Origin: CAZHFW01 sp964531675
GTDB taxonomy: Bacteria; Planctomycetota; Phycisphaerae; Phycisphaerales; UBA1924
Assembly: GCA_964531675.1 (NCBI GenBank)
Contig: CAZHFW010000010.1
Location: 1 to 64,000, forward strand
Reading direction: 5' to 3'
Length of the DNA stretch: 64,000 nt
In this document: piece after piece, positions 33,980-41,588 of the stretch
Numbering within the stretch: position 1 is the first letter of the stretch
Layout of the letters: the number at the start of each line of letters is the position of its first letter
The notes under the pieces: model-generated
Told to the model about the DNA's origin: nothing
Databases searched by the model: none
What the model saw: the letters and a program-made list of their open reading frames with translations, nothing else
Translations under genes and position numbers: made by a program

Positions 33980-34924
33980 ATGCACATGAATGAGTCAGAG
34001 CTTCTCAAATCGATCGCCAGCCGGGCGGTCAGTCTCAGCGCCCGGTTTCCCCGCGTGATTGAGGGGCCGGGGGATGACTGCGCGGTGCTCGCGATCGGCG
34101 GCTCCCGCTGTTTGCTCACCGTCGACCAGCTCGTCGAAGGACGCCACTTCCGATCGGGAACATCCCTTGATCTGGTGGCCCGAAAGGCGATTGCTCGCTC
34201 GGTCTCTGATATCGCGGCCATGGCGGGGACACCCCTTGCGGCCCTCGCATCCGGTGCGCTCCCCGCGGGCTTCCCGCAGGACCAGGCCGACCTGCTCTGT
34301 GGAAGGCTGGCCCACTGGGCCGAATCGTGGGACTGCCCGCTCATCGGCGGGGACATCGCGTCCTGCTCGGGCGCGAAGGATCCCATGGTGCTCACGGTGA
34401 CCGTGGTGGGGGAGGCGCATCCGACGCGTGGTCCGGTCCGCCGGCGGGACGCGGCTGTGGGCGACAACGTCTACGTCACCGGTGCGCTGGGCGCGTCCTT
34501 CGAGACCGCCTCTGGCCTCGGACGACATCTCACGTTCGAGCCGCGCATCACCGCCGCCCGGGCCCTGGCCGAGACACTGGGCCAGCAACTCCACGCCATG
34601 ATGGACATCTCCGACGGGCTGGGGAGAGACGCGGGGCGCATCGCCCGGGCCTCGGGTGTTCGCCTGGCGCTGGACGCCGCCTCGTTCCCGTGTGCGCCAG
34701 CCGCGGACTGGCAAGCGGCCCTCCGCGACGGAGAGGACTACGAGCTGCTCTTTTGTGCAGCCGGCCCGGTCCCGGATCACCTCCCGGATGGTCGGGGCGG
34801 GACCATCCCCGTGACCCGCGTGGGGGTGGTCACCCGGGCCGATTGCCACCCGAACTGCCTTGTCCGCGATCCAGCGGGCATCGTGTTCGACGCGTCCGAA
34901 TCAGGCTGGAACCACGAAGGATGA
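33980..34924 (+). CDS. thiL: Thiamine-monophosphate kinase
   Basis: The protein has 314 aa. The PurM/ThiL-like fold is signalled by IEGPGDDCAVLAI, LLTVDQLVEGRHF, ARKAIARSVSDIAAMAGTP, LIGGDIASC, YVTGALGAS, MMDISDGLGRDAGRI and DGEDYELLF. ThiL phosphorylates thiamine monophosphate to the active cofactor thiamine diphosphate with ATP, in the cytoplasm. The start may be ATG 33980 or ATG 33986. The AT-rich 127 bp upstream (33853-33979) is a likely bidirectional promoter. tsaE follows 30 bp downstream. Confidence 0.93.
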   Translation: MHMNESELLKSIASRAVSLSARFPRVIEGPGDDCAVLAIGGSRCLLTVDQLVEGRHFRSGTSLDLVARKAIARSVSDIAAMAGTPLAALASGALPAGFPQDQADLLCGRLAHWAESWDCPLIGGDIASCSGAKDPMVLTVTVVGEAHPTRGPVRRRDAAVGDNVYVTGALGASFETASGLGRHLTFEPRITAARALAETLGQQLHAMMDISDGLGRDAGRIARASGVRLALDAASFPCAPAADWQAALRDGEDYELLFCAAGPVPDHLPDGRGGTIPVTRVGVVTRADCHPNCLVRDPAGIVFDASESGWNHEG

Positions 34925-34954
34925 AATGGGCCCGGGGACGGGCTTCAATACGCT

Positions 34955-35635
34955 GTGCCCACCGTCATCCGACAGAGCCCTTCCACCCAGTACACCCAGG
35001 CCTTGGCCGCGGGCTTCGCGGACCTGCTTGAGCCCGGGGATGTCGTGCTCTTGTCGGGGCAGCTCGGCTCGGGCAAGACGACGTTCACCCGGGCGCTGGC
35101 CAAGGGCCTCGGGATTGATCAGGGCCTGGTCTCCAGCCCGACCTTTGTGATGCTCAACGTCTATCCCGCGCCGGCGAATCACGAGCGCCCGCGTCCGAGC
35201 CTGGCCCATCTGGACGCCTATCGCCTGCACAGCGCTGAGGATCTGGACGCGCTGGGCTTTGACCGCGTCTACGACGCCCACACGCGTGCAGCCGCTCCGG
35301 GATACGCGCTGCTGGTGGAATGGCCCGAGCGCATCCAAGAGGCGTTGCCTCAGGCCGAGCACGCGTGCCGGGTGAGCATCGAGCAGACCGGCGCCAGCGC
35401 CAGGCGTTTCACGTTCGCATTCCCCGAGTCATGGGCGGCGCGCGTGGACTTCGACCACTTCGCCGAGCGTGAGCCGACGCCGTGCCGGGCGACCAAGGTC
35501 ATGGTGAGCCCGACCGCGCCGAGCTATCCCTTCGCGGATGAGCAGGCCCGCATGGCGGACCTCTACAAGTGGTTCAGCGGCTCGTACCAGATCTCGCGTC
35601 CGATCGAGCGCGAGGACATCGAGGAAGGCGAGTAG
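34955..35635 (+). CDS. tsaE: tRNA t6A-modification ATPase TsaE fused to a degenerate YacG-like tail
   Basis: The protein has 226 aa from GTG. Residues 1-~165 are TsaE (YjeE), with Walker A GQLGSGKTT (35-43), VSSPTFVMLNVY, HLDAYRL and LVEWPERI. It supports the TsaBD complex in making N6-threonylcarbamoyladenosine on tRNA. Usual TsaE proteins are ~150-160 aa. The extra ~50 residues (177-226) align by eye with the YacG zinc finger: C-x-x-T...YPFADEQARMADLYKWFSGSYQI versus the family pattern FCSERCxxxDLGxWLxxxYRI. Only the first of four zinc cysteines (Cys177) is kept. This looks like a gene fusion followed by loss of zinc binding. Confidence 0.85.
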   Translation: MPTVIRQSPSTQYTQALAAGFADLLEPGDVVLLSGQLGSGKTTFTRALAKGLGIDQGLVSSPTFVMLNVYPAPANHERPRPSLAHLDAYRLHSAEDLDALGFDRVYDAHTRAAAPGYALLVEWPERIQEALPQAEHACRVSIEQTGASARRFTFAFPESWAARVDFDHFAEREPTPCRATKVMVSPTAPSYPFADEQARMADLYKWFSGSYQISRPIEREDIEEGE

Positions 35636-35642
35636 CCCCCGA

Positions 35643-36926
35643 TCACTTCTTGGACTCGTCCTTGGTCTCCGCTTCCTTGAGCTTCTGGGTCTCGGCTTCC
35701 TTCTGCTCCGCGGACTTCTCGGCGTCTTCCTTCTTGATCGATTCGGTGATCGACGCGCGCCAGTCCTTGTCGACCTGCTCCCAGGAGACGCCGAAGGCCG
35801 CCTGACTCGCCTCGTCGATGGTCTTGCCGTTGGCCATCTGGCGGAGCCACTCGGTGCGCTTGGTGCGTCCGAAGCGGTCGGAGAGGTACCCGAGCATGTG
35901 ATGGCCCTGGGTGTACACCCACGCCTGATTGTCCTGGGCCTCGCCTCGGAAGTCGGCGAGCTGTTCCCAGCGACGGAGCTCACCCTTGCGGGCCCAGTTG
36001 CGCACCGTGCGGTCGCACGAGGCGCGGGAGTTCGAGAACGCCTCTGTGGAAAGCTCCGCGACGCCTTCCAGCGCCCACCAGGGCATGTCCGAAGCCTTCG
36101 GCCCCAGGAAGAAGGTCGCGCAGTGCCCATACTCGTGCGCAAGGACGGGCTTGAAGCTCTTGCCTTCGCGCTCGGGCCTGGTGACCAGGATCTTGATCGA
36201 CTCGCCCGGCTCGTTCCAGCCTCCGATGCCGTCGTCGTAGCTCAGGTAGATCGACTCCTGCAGATGCAACATGTTCTTGTAGAGCTTGATGGTCTGCACG
36301 CGGGACGGCAGCTCGGTGTGCTCGAGTTCAAAGCCCTCGTGCACCCGCGCCTTCACCTCGGGCATCACTTCGACGATCCCCTTTGCCGGCTTCTCCAAAC
36401 CCTTGGCGTACATCACGCGCACGCCCTCGCCCTGCGCCACGTTCCAGACCTCGCCCGCGTAGAACCAGCGGTCGCCCTTCTGCGTGAACCGGCAGCGCGT
36501 GGTGAGCTTCCGCTCCTTCCCGGGCTTGGCGAGCTGTTCAGGTGTGGGCTTGAGATGGTTCTCGTTCTTGACCGCGGACATCGTCCAGGTCATCACAAGA
36601 TCGCCCTCGACGGCGCCATCACCCACCTCAAAGTTCTCCTCGCTCAGCTCGAGCACGAACTTGAGAGGCTTGTTGCGCCCCAGGTCCTTGGCCCACATCT
36701 TGTGCTCTTGCGCGAAGATCGGGTCGGAGAGGTCGCACAGCGCCAGGTACGCCTCCTGGTTCGCGTCCAGCACCGCCTGCTCCATCGCGCGCAAGGTCAG
36801 CCCGATCTGGGCGCGGATCTCGCCCGGGTCCGAAGCGCTGGCGCCCAGGACAGGCATCAGGCTCAGGGCCGCGATCAGCAGCGGCAGCAGACGGGACAGG
36901 AAAGCACGGCGGCGCATCGATGGCAT
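35643..36926 (-). CDS. Secreted peptidase-MA-like metalloprotease
   Basis: The protein has 427 aa with a signal peptide (LLPLLIAALSLMPVLGASA). The N-terminal half (~35-185) is a putative NTF2-like or regulatory region. The peptidase domain has the gluzincin motif HEYGH (264-268), followed at the expected distance by WALEGVAEL (Glu287), as in the peptidase MA family. The C-terminus (~395-427) is a Lys/Glu-rich coiled coil. It probably acts in the periplasm or at the cell surface as a zinc protease. It converges on tsaE with a 7-bp gap. Confidence 0.8.
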   Translation of the reverse strand: MPSMRRRAFLSRLLPLLIAALSLMPVLGASASDPGEIRAQIGLTLRAMEQAVLDANQEAYLALCDLSDPIFAQEHKMWAKDLGRNKPLKFVLELSEENFEVGDGAVEGDLVMTWTMSAVKNENHLKPTPEQLAKPGKERKLTTRCRFTQKGDRWFYAGEVWNVAQGEGVRVMYAKGLEKPAKGIVEVMPEVKARVHEGFELEHTELPSRVQTIKLYKNMLHLQESIYLSYDDGIGGWNEPGESIKILVTRPEREGKSFKPVLAHEYGHCATFFLGPKASDMPWWALEGVAELSTEAFSNSRASCDRTVRNWARKGELRRWEQLADFRGEAQDNQAWVYTQGHHMLGYLSDRFGRTKRTEWLRQMANGKTIDEASQAAFGVSWEQVDKDWRASITESIKKEDAEKSAEQKEAETQKLKEAETKDESKK

Positions 36927-36967
36927 CCCCAGAGCCTAACCGGAGGGGCCCGGAGCGGGGAAGCAAC

Positions 36968-37222
36968 GTCCGAGAACCAGTACAGCGGACCCCTTTCTCT
37001 GCTTGGTATCCCGTTTCGGCCCCGCACCGGCAGTTTTATTGGGCGAATTGCTTGTGCTCCACCATTTCCTGTGGCCCATTGGTCAGGGGGGTTGTGTTTG
37101 GCCCCGCGGGCTGCTCTCAACAGCTCGAACAAAGCAGTCCATACAGACTGTCGGGGTCTCCTCCTATTCCCTGACACTGTCTCTCAGACAATCCGGCGCG
37201 TGGGCGCCGGATTGTCTTTTTT
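36968..37222 (+). ncRNA. Candidate rod-shaped non-coding RNA (6S-like), ending at a strong terminator
   Basis: The gap between two minus-strand genes carries a perfect plus-strand terminator but no plus-strand ORF. Successive distant segments pair: 36968-36981 with 37176-37189 (11 of 14 positions), GGACCCC (36987-36993) with 37153-37161, CTGCTT (36999-37004) with AAGCAG (37132-37137), GTTTCG with CGAAC (37126-37130) and CCCGC (37021-37025) with GCGGG (37106-37110). This leaves an internal bubble with a possible small hairpin on its 3' side. A long rod with a central bubble is the shape of 6S RNA, which binds RNA polymerase. Identity is not proved; no conserved sequence motif was checked and no promoter is obvious. 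Confidence 0.5.
37187..37222 (+). terminator. Rho-independent terminator on the plus strand
   Basis: GACAATCCGGCGC (37187-37199) is perfectly complementary to GCGCCGGATTGTC (37204-37216), followed by TTTTTT. The T-run is only on the plus strand, while the genes on both sides are on the minus strand, so it must end an otherwise unannotated plus-strand transcript. Confidence 0.9.
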
Positions 37223-37230
37223 GCACCCGC

Positions 37231-38154
37231 TCAGCCCCCGAGTTCCGACTCCCAATCCTCGAGCGTGCGGGGCCAGTCGTCCTTGAGCAGCCTGGAGAGC
37301 GATCGGTCCGCGAGCACCTTGCCTCCGGTCTGACAGGTCGCGCAGTAGTTGGTCTCGTTCTCGGTGTGGACGATCCGTTGCACGGGGCTCCCGCAGACCG
37401 GGCAGGGCTGACCGAACTTGCCATGAACCGCAAACTCGGGCCGGAACGCGGTGATCTCGCCCGCGTTGGGAAACACGCCGCCCGGCGTGTGGTTGAGCTT
37501 GAACTTCGTGCGCAGCCGCTGCACCGCGTCCGCGAGCGTGCGCACCGTGGCGTCCCGCAGGCGTTCAATCTCCAGATCCGACAGCGCGGTGGTCAGCTTG
37601 ACGGGGCTCAGTCCGGCGTTGTGCAGGATTTCGTCGGAGTAGGCGTTTCCGATGCCGCTGAACGCGCGGGGATCGGTCAGGGCCCGCTTGAGCGTTCGGT
37701 TGGACGCGCAGAGTCTGGCCCGAAACGCGTCCAGCGTCGCGATCATCGGATCGATCCCGCCCGGATCCAGAGCCTGCAAGCCGGCGCGACCCGCGACGAT
37801 CCAGAGACCAACACGCTTGCGCGTCGAGGCCTCCGTCAGCACCAGCGTGCCGGTGCCAAACCGCAGCACCGCCGAGTCGATCTTGCCTCCCGCCGCCGCA
37901 TCGGGCGCTTTCCACAGGAGCCGCCCGGCGATCATCAGGTGGATCACGATGAACAGATCATCAGAGCACGCCAGGACCAGGCGTTTGCCAAGCCTTTCCA
38001 CGCCCTGAATCGTCAGGCCCTCGACGCGCTCGCTCGGCGGCTCGAAGGTGCGAAGCAGCGAGGGGCTCCGGATCGAGAGCTTCTCGAGCTGCCGTCCGAC
38101 CACCCGGTGCTCAAGGCACGCGCGATACACCTCGATGTCCGGCAGCTCAGGCAC
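37231..38154 (-). CDS. mutM: Formamidopyrimidine-DNA glycosylase / endonuclease VIII family
   Basis: The protein has 307 aa from a GTG start. The mature N-terminus PELPDIE carries the catalytic Pro2/Glu3. LFIVIHLMIAGRLLW, FSGIGNAYSDEIL (helix-two-turn-helix, where MutM usually has GIGNIYxxE) and a C-terminal zinc finger CPVCGSPVQRIV ... YCATCQTGG are present. It removes oxidised purines or pyrimidines from DNA in base-excision repair. The zinc finger and length fit Fpg; the exact substrate class (MutM versus Nei) is not decided. The MFS gene lies 17 bp upstream on the same strand. Confidence 0.9.
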   Translation of the reverse strand: MPELPDIEVYRACLEHRVVGRQLEKLSIRSPSLLRTFEPPSERVEGLTIQGVERLGKRLVLACSDDLFIVIHLMIAGRLLWKAPDAAAGGKIDSAVLRFGTGTLVLTEASTRKRVGLWIVAGRAGLQALDPGGIDPMIATLDAFRARLCASNRTLKRALTDPRAFSGIGNAYSDEILHNAGLSPVKLTTALSDLEIERLRDATVRTLADAVQRLRTKFKLNHTPGGVFPNAGEITAFRPEFAVHGKFGQPCPVCGSPVQRIVHTENETNYCATCQTGGKVLADRSLSRLLKDDWPRTLEDWESELGG

Positions 38155-38171
38155 GCGATCAGCCTACCGAA

Positions 38172-39467
38172 TCAGCTCTCGGGATCGGGCGTCGGCTCGG
38201 CGGGCGCAGGCGAGGGGCGATTGGAAGGCATGCGGGCGTGCAACTGGAACATCTGCACCGCCGACCAGGCGAATCCCAGCGCCGCCAGGGTCAGCGCGAT
38301 CCAGAACTCCCCAGTCAGGGAGTACAGGAGCATGCCCAGCCCCTGGAAGAGCTTGCCTCGGATGCCCACGAGCGTCGCGTGGATCGCGACGTACTTGGAG
38401 ACCTTGTCCGCGGAGGGTGCCAGCGAGACCGGCCCGAGCATCCACCCGACGCTGGCGCCCGCGTGGGCGACGCCGTAGAGCAGGCTGGCGATGGTCAGAT
38501 CGTGCGCGTCGCCCGAGAGCATCATCGCGACGGGGTAGATGGTGAGCAGGCCGAAGGAGATCCCGGTGCTGCGGACCGCGCCGAGTTTGTCCATCAGCGC
38601 GCCGGCCGGGAAGATCATGCAGACCATCGCGATCAGATACGCGACGTGGGTGGACTTGGCGATCTGGTCGTAGTCCAGGTGGAGTTTGTCGGTGACGAGC
38701 ATGGGGAGCAGCGCGTAGCAGATCATCCACCCGATGCCGTAGGTCATGTACGCGCCCTCGTAGCGGAAGAAGATCGGGTCTTCCTTGAGGATCTGGCGCA
38801 TGTGGGCGACGGGTTCGACGATGCGGGCCAGCCCGCCAGGCTTGGCGGCAGCGATGCGGACCTGCTCGGCGCGTCGGGCGGCGTGCCCGCTGGCGTGGGA
38901 GAGGAAGACGAAAACGCCCAGGCCCGCCAGCTGAAGGGCCGCCGCGATGGGCATGTACTTGCGGAAGGCGTTGGGATCGTCGTGGAGCAGTTCGCCCACG
39001 CCGTAGGCTGCCAGCGCGCTGAACACGAGCGAGGAACCCCACACGATGCTGTAGATCCGGCCGCGCGTGCGTTCCGGGTAGACGCGGAAGAGTTCGCCCG
39101 CAGCGGGCGGGTATCCCGCGCCGCCGATGCAGCTCAGCAGGAACAGGCCGGCCATGATCCAGTACGACGGCGCCAGCGAGATCAGCGCCAGCGGGAGGCA
39201 GGTGATCGCCCAATACACGAGCACGTAGCGCCCGAAGAACATGCGCCCGAACAGGTCGTTCCAGAAGATCGCCAGGCTGAAGAGGATCGTCGGGGCCGCG
39301 GTGATGATGAGCGTTTCGAACTTATTGGCCTCGAACTGGCGTCGGGCGATCACCGGGAGGATGAACTGCACCGCCAGGAGGGTGGACTGCACAAGGGCGA
39401 CCGCCAGCACGTGCGTGGGCACGAACCAGCGTGGCAGCCGTTGGGAGTGGGGGTCTTTTTCGGACAA
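38172..39467 (-). CDS. Major facilitator superfamily transporter
   Basis: The protein has about 431 aa with 12 hydrophobic segments. The MFS loop motif is seen in AGELFRVYPERTRGRIYSIV, and paired halves are separated by a central cytoplasmic loop (HAARRAEQVRIAAAKPGGLA). A Pro-rich C-terminal tail follows. The substrate is unknown. The start is uncertain: TTG 39467 (SEKDPHSQRLPRWFVPTHVL) gives the natural N-terminus before TM1, and GTG 39506 is the alternative. It is upstream of mutM on the same strand and divergent from the DUF4126 gene. Confidence 0.8.
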   Translation of the reverse strand: MSEKDPHSQRLPRWFVPTHVLAVALVQSTLLAVQFILPVIARRQFEANKFETLIITAAPTILFSLAIFWNDLFGRMFFGRYVLVYWAITCLPLALISLAPSYWIMAGLFLLSCIGGAGYPPAAGELFRVYPERTRGRIYSIVWGSSLVFSALAAYGVGELLHDDPNAFRKYMPIAAALQLAGLGVFVFLSHASGHAARRAEQVRIAAAKPGGLARIVEPVAHMRQILKEDPIFFRYEGAYMTYGIGWMICYALLPMLVTDKLHLDYDQIAKSTHVAYLIAMVCMIFPAGALMDKLGAVRSTGISFGLLTIYPVAMMLSGDAHDLTIASLLYGVAHAGASVGWMLGPVSLAPSADKVSKYVAIHATLVGIRGKLFQGLGMLLYSLTGEFWIALTLAALGFAWSAVQMFQLHARMPSNRPSPAPAEPTPDPES

Positions 39468-39573
39468 AGTGGGGTGAAATCTCGCGGACCGGTCGCCGAA
39501 CCATACGGGTGTCAGGGGCGTGTTTCCGGGATTCGTTCGCGGGAGTACGCCCTGGGGATGCTGGAGGATCGCG

Positions 39574-40197
39574 GTGGAATCGATCGTCTCCCTGTGCCTG
39601 GGTCTGGGTCTGGCGGCAGCCTGCGGGCTGCGGGTCTTTGTCCCGCTCCTGGTGATGGCGGTGGGGAGCCGTCTGGGCCTGGTCCACCTCACGCCTGAGT
39701 TTGCGATCCTGGGCTCCTGGGGCGCGATCGTCGCGCTTGCCGCGATCTGCTTCGCGGAGATCGCGGCGTACTACGTGCCTTGGATCGACCACGCGATGGA
39801 CGCGGTCGCGACACCCGCTGCGGTGCTCGCGGGCGGTCTGGCTGCAGCGGCGCAGATGGGCATCATCAGCCCCGTGCACGTCACCGACGTGTCGGCCCTG
39901 GCCGGCGGCGTCTCTTCGTCGTGGATTCATCCCGTGATCGGTGTGGGATCCGCGGTGGTGGGTGGCGCGGTCGCGGGCGCTGTCCAGACGTCGACGGTGG
40001 CGGCCCGCTCGGCCACGACCTGGACGACCGCGGGCGTGCTGAACCCGATCGTCTCGACGCTGGAGAACATCGGGGCGCTGGTGCTGAGCGTGCTGGCGAT
40101 CCTGGTGCCCGCGCTCATCGGCCTGGTGCTGGCGTTCATCCTGCTGCTGGTCGTGCGGTCCTCGCTGCGTCGTCGTGCCGCTGCGGCGCTGGGATGA
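39574..40197 (+). CDS. DUF4126 membrane protein
   Basis: The protein has 207 aa from GTG 39574 (CTGGAGGATC upstream). The sequence VSLCLGLGLAAACGLRVFVP, WGAIVALAAICFAEIAAYYVPWIDH, then AVATPAAVLAGGLAAAAQM and a C-terminal helix LSVLAILVPALIGLVLAFIL matches the DUF4126 pattern (short early helix with 'GLRxFxP', conserved 'E..ayyvPwiD'). It is an inner-membrane protein of unknown function, divergent from the MFS gene. Confidence 0.8.
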   Translation: MESIVSLCLGLGLAAACGLRVFVPLLVMAVGSRLGLVHLTPEFAILGSWGAIVALAAICFAEIAAYYVPWIDHAMDAVATPAAVLAGGLAAAAQMGIISPVHVTDVSALAGGVSSSWIHPVIGVGSAVVGGAVAGAVQTSTVAARSATTWTTAGVLNPIVSTLENIGALVLSVLAILVPALIGLVLAFILLLVVRSSLRRRAAAALG

Positions 40198-40530
40198 GCA
40201 GTCTCCGCCGACCGGCGTATGGGCCGGTGACTGACGTTCAGAAGCAGGGCCAGCTCGGAGGTACGCCTGGTCGGGTATCGGCGAAGTTCCGACACGGGAC
40301 TTTGCCCAGCTTGCCATCTTCAAAAAAAGGCGGATCAATATTCATGCGAATCGATGCGTGCGCACGCACGCGGCCGAACGGGAGCGTTCTGGTGAAGAAT
40401 TCGTTCGTGATTCGGGAATTTATCCATCGATGTCAATGAAAGGCGGTTAGCATCCGCCCAGTGTCCCCATAGGAGGGCTGTGCGTTCGCGCAGCTGCAGG
40501 GACAGGTTTCATAGTTTGGGAGAGACAGAC
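40198..40530. other. Leader region of the VPAP protein at 40531
   Basis: This 333-bp stretch has no gene. It contains an AT-rich patch (40320-40345), several short inverted repeats (for example AGGCGG...CCGCC at about 40441-40460 and GTGCG/CGCAC near 40360) and ATTTATCCATCGATG at about 40420. A long structured 5' leader or promoter zone is plausible. I could not match it to a known riboswitch. Confidence 0.4.
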
Positions 40531-41346
40531 ATGATGGGTATTCGTTTTGCGTCGCTCGCTGTGGCGGGCATGGTTGCGTCGTCCGCCAGCGCGGGCCTGC
40601 TGTTCTCGACGGGCTTCGAAGCGGCTGAGGGTTACACCTCGGGCTCGCAGCTCGCCTCCAACGCCAACTGGAGCGGCAGCGGCCAGGACACCGCGGGCTG
40701 GGGCATCACCAACACGACGGTCGGCGGCTCGGGCGCCAAGAACGGCAGCCAGTGGATTCTCGCCAACGCTCCGACGGCGGCGGTTCCCACCCGCTGGCAG
40801 TGGACCAACGCTCCGGTGACCGACTTCTCCGTGAACTCCACGGTCGTCGGCTCCGCTGACATCAAGCTCGTCAGCCCCGCCTCGGGCTCGGTCACCCGCA
40901 GCACCGTCGCCGGCCTCCAGATGTACACCGCAGCCGTGGACCTGATCTGCCAGATCGGCGTCCTGGTCGATGCCGAGAACACCTACGGCCTCGGCGCTGG
41001 CCGCATGGTTCTCCAGCTCAGCTTCGGCGACGCCACCGGCGTCGCCTACGACCTGGGCGCCAGCAACGTCCTCAACACCTACGTCAACCTCGGCCTTGCG
41101 GTGAACTTCCAGACCAACACCGTGACGGGCTACTACAACGGCGTCGCCCTCCCCGACGTGGGCTCCGCCGGCGGATTCTCCGACTTCCACGATCTGGACA
41201 TGATCGTCGGTCGCTCGACCACCACGACCGGCGGCACCGCGGCCCGCGCCGGCTTTGACAACTACAGCGTTTCCACGGTCCCCACCCCCGGCGCGATCGC
41301 CCTCCTGGGCGTGGCCGGCTTGGCATCGCGCCGCCGCCGCGCCTGA
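40531..41346 (+). CDS. Secreted VPAP/PEP-CTERM-like protein (271 aa)
   Basis: ATG 40531 (GGGAGAGACAGAC upstream) starts a signal peptide (FASLAVAGMVASSASAG). The mature domain begins LLFSTGFEAAEGYTSGSQ, the N-terminal strand of laminin-G/jelly-roll-like choice-of-anchor domains, and contains FDNYSVSTVPTPGAIALLGV. The C-terminus PTPGAIALLGVAGLASRRRR is the sorting tail. It is probably an envelope-associated or extracellular binding protein. A strong terminator follows. Confidence 0.85.
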   Translation: MMGIRFASLAVAGMVASSASAGLLFSTGFEAAEGYTSGSQLASNANWSGSGQDTAGWGITNTTVGGSGAKNGSQWILANAPTAAVPTRWQWTNAPVTDFSVNSTVVGSADIKLVSPASGSVTRSTVAGLQMYTAAVDLICQIGVLVDAENTYGLGAGRMVLQLSFGDATGVAYDLGASNVLNTYVNLGLAVNFQTNTVTGYYNGVALPDVGSAGGFSDFHDLDMIVGRSTTTTGGTAARAGFDNYSVSTVPTPGAIALLGVAGLASRRRRA

Positions 41347-41406
41347 TCGGGTCTGCTTCTGACTTCCTCCCGGGGGCCGCAAGGGGCCCTCGGCAGAGTC
41401 TGCTCG

Positions 41407-41440
41407 GGGCGTCCGGCTTCTCAGGCCGGACGCCCTTTTT
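41407..41440 (+). terminator. Rho-independent terminator
   Basis: GGGCGTCCGGC (41407-41417) pairs perfectly with GCCGGACGCCC (41425-41435), followed by TTTTT. It ends the secreted-protein transcript 61 bp after the stop codon. Confidence 0.9.
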
Positions 41441-41588
41441 CGTTGCCCGAGCCCCTCCAAGGCCCGATACTGGCCGGAGAACGCCCTTTCGGGGAGGACG
41501 CAATCGGTTGCCCCGTCGGGCGTTAGACAGGCGGGTTCTGTCCGGGAAGCTCCGGACGGACCGGTTTGAACCGAAGGCGGGTGCGAGC

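Noticed and set aside
33853..34467. N-terminal extension of the small membrane protein gene (frame open to 34467)
   Set aside because: It is antisense to thiL, while ATG 33852 has a good ribosome site and an immediate membrane helix.
36927..36967. SRP (4.5S) RNA apical motif
   Set aside because: A CCGGAGCGGGGAAGCAAC stretch loosely resembles GGAAGGAAGCAGCC, but the conserved order and closing stem do not match.
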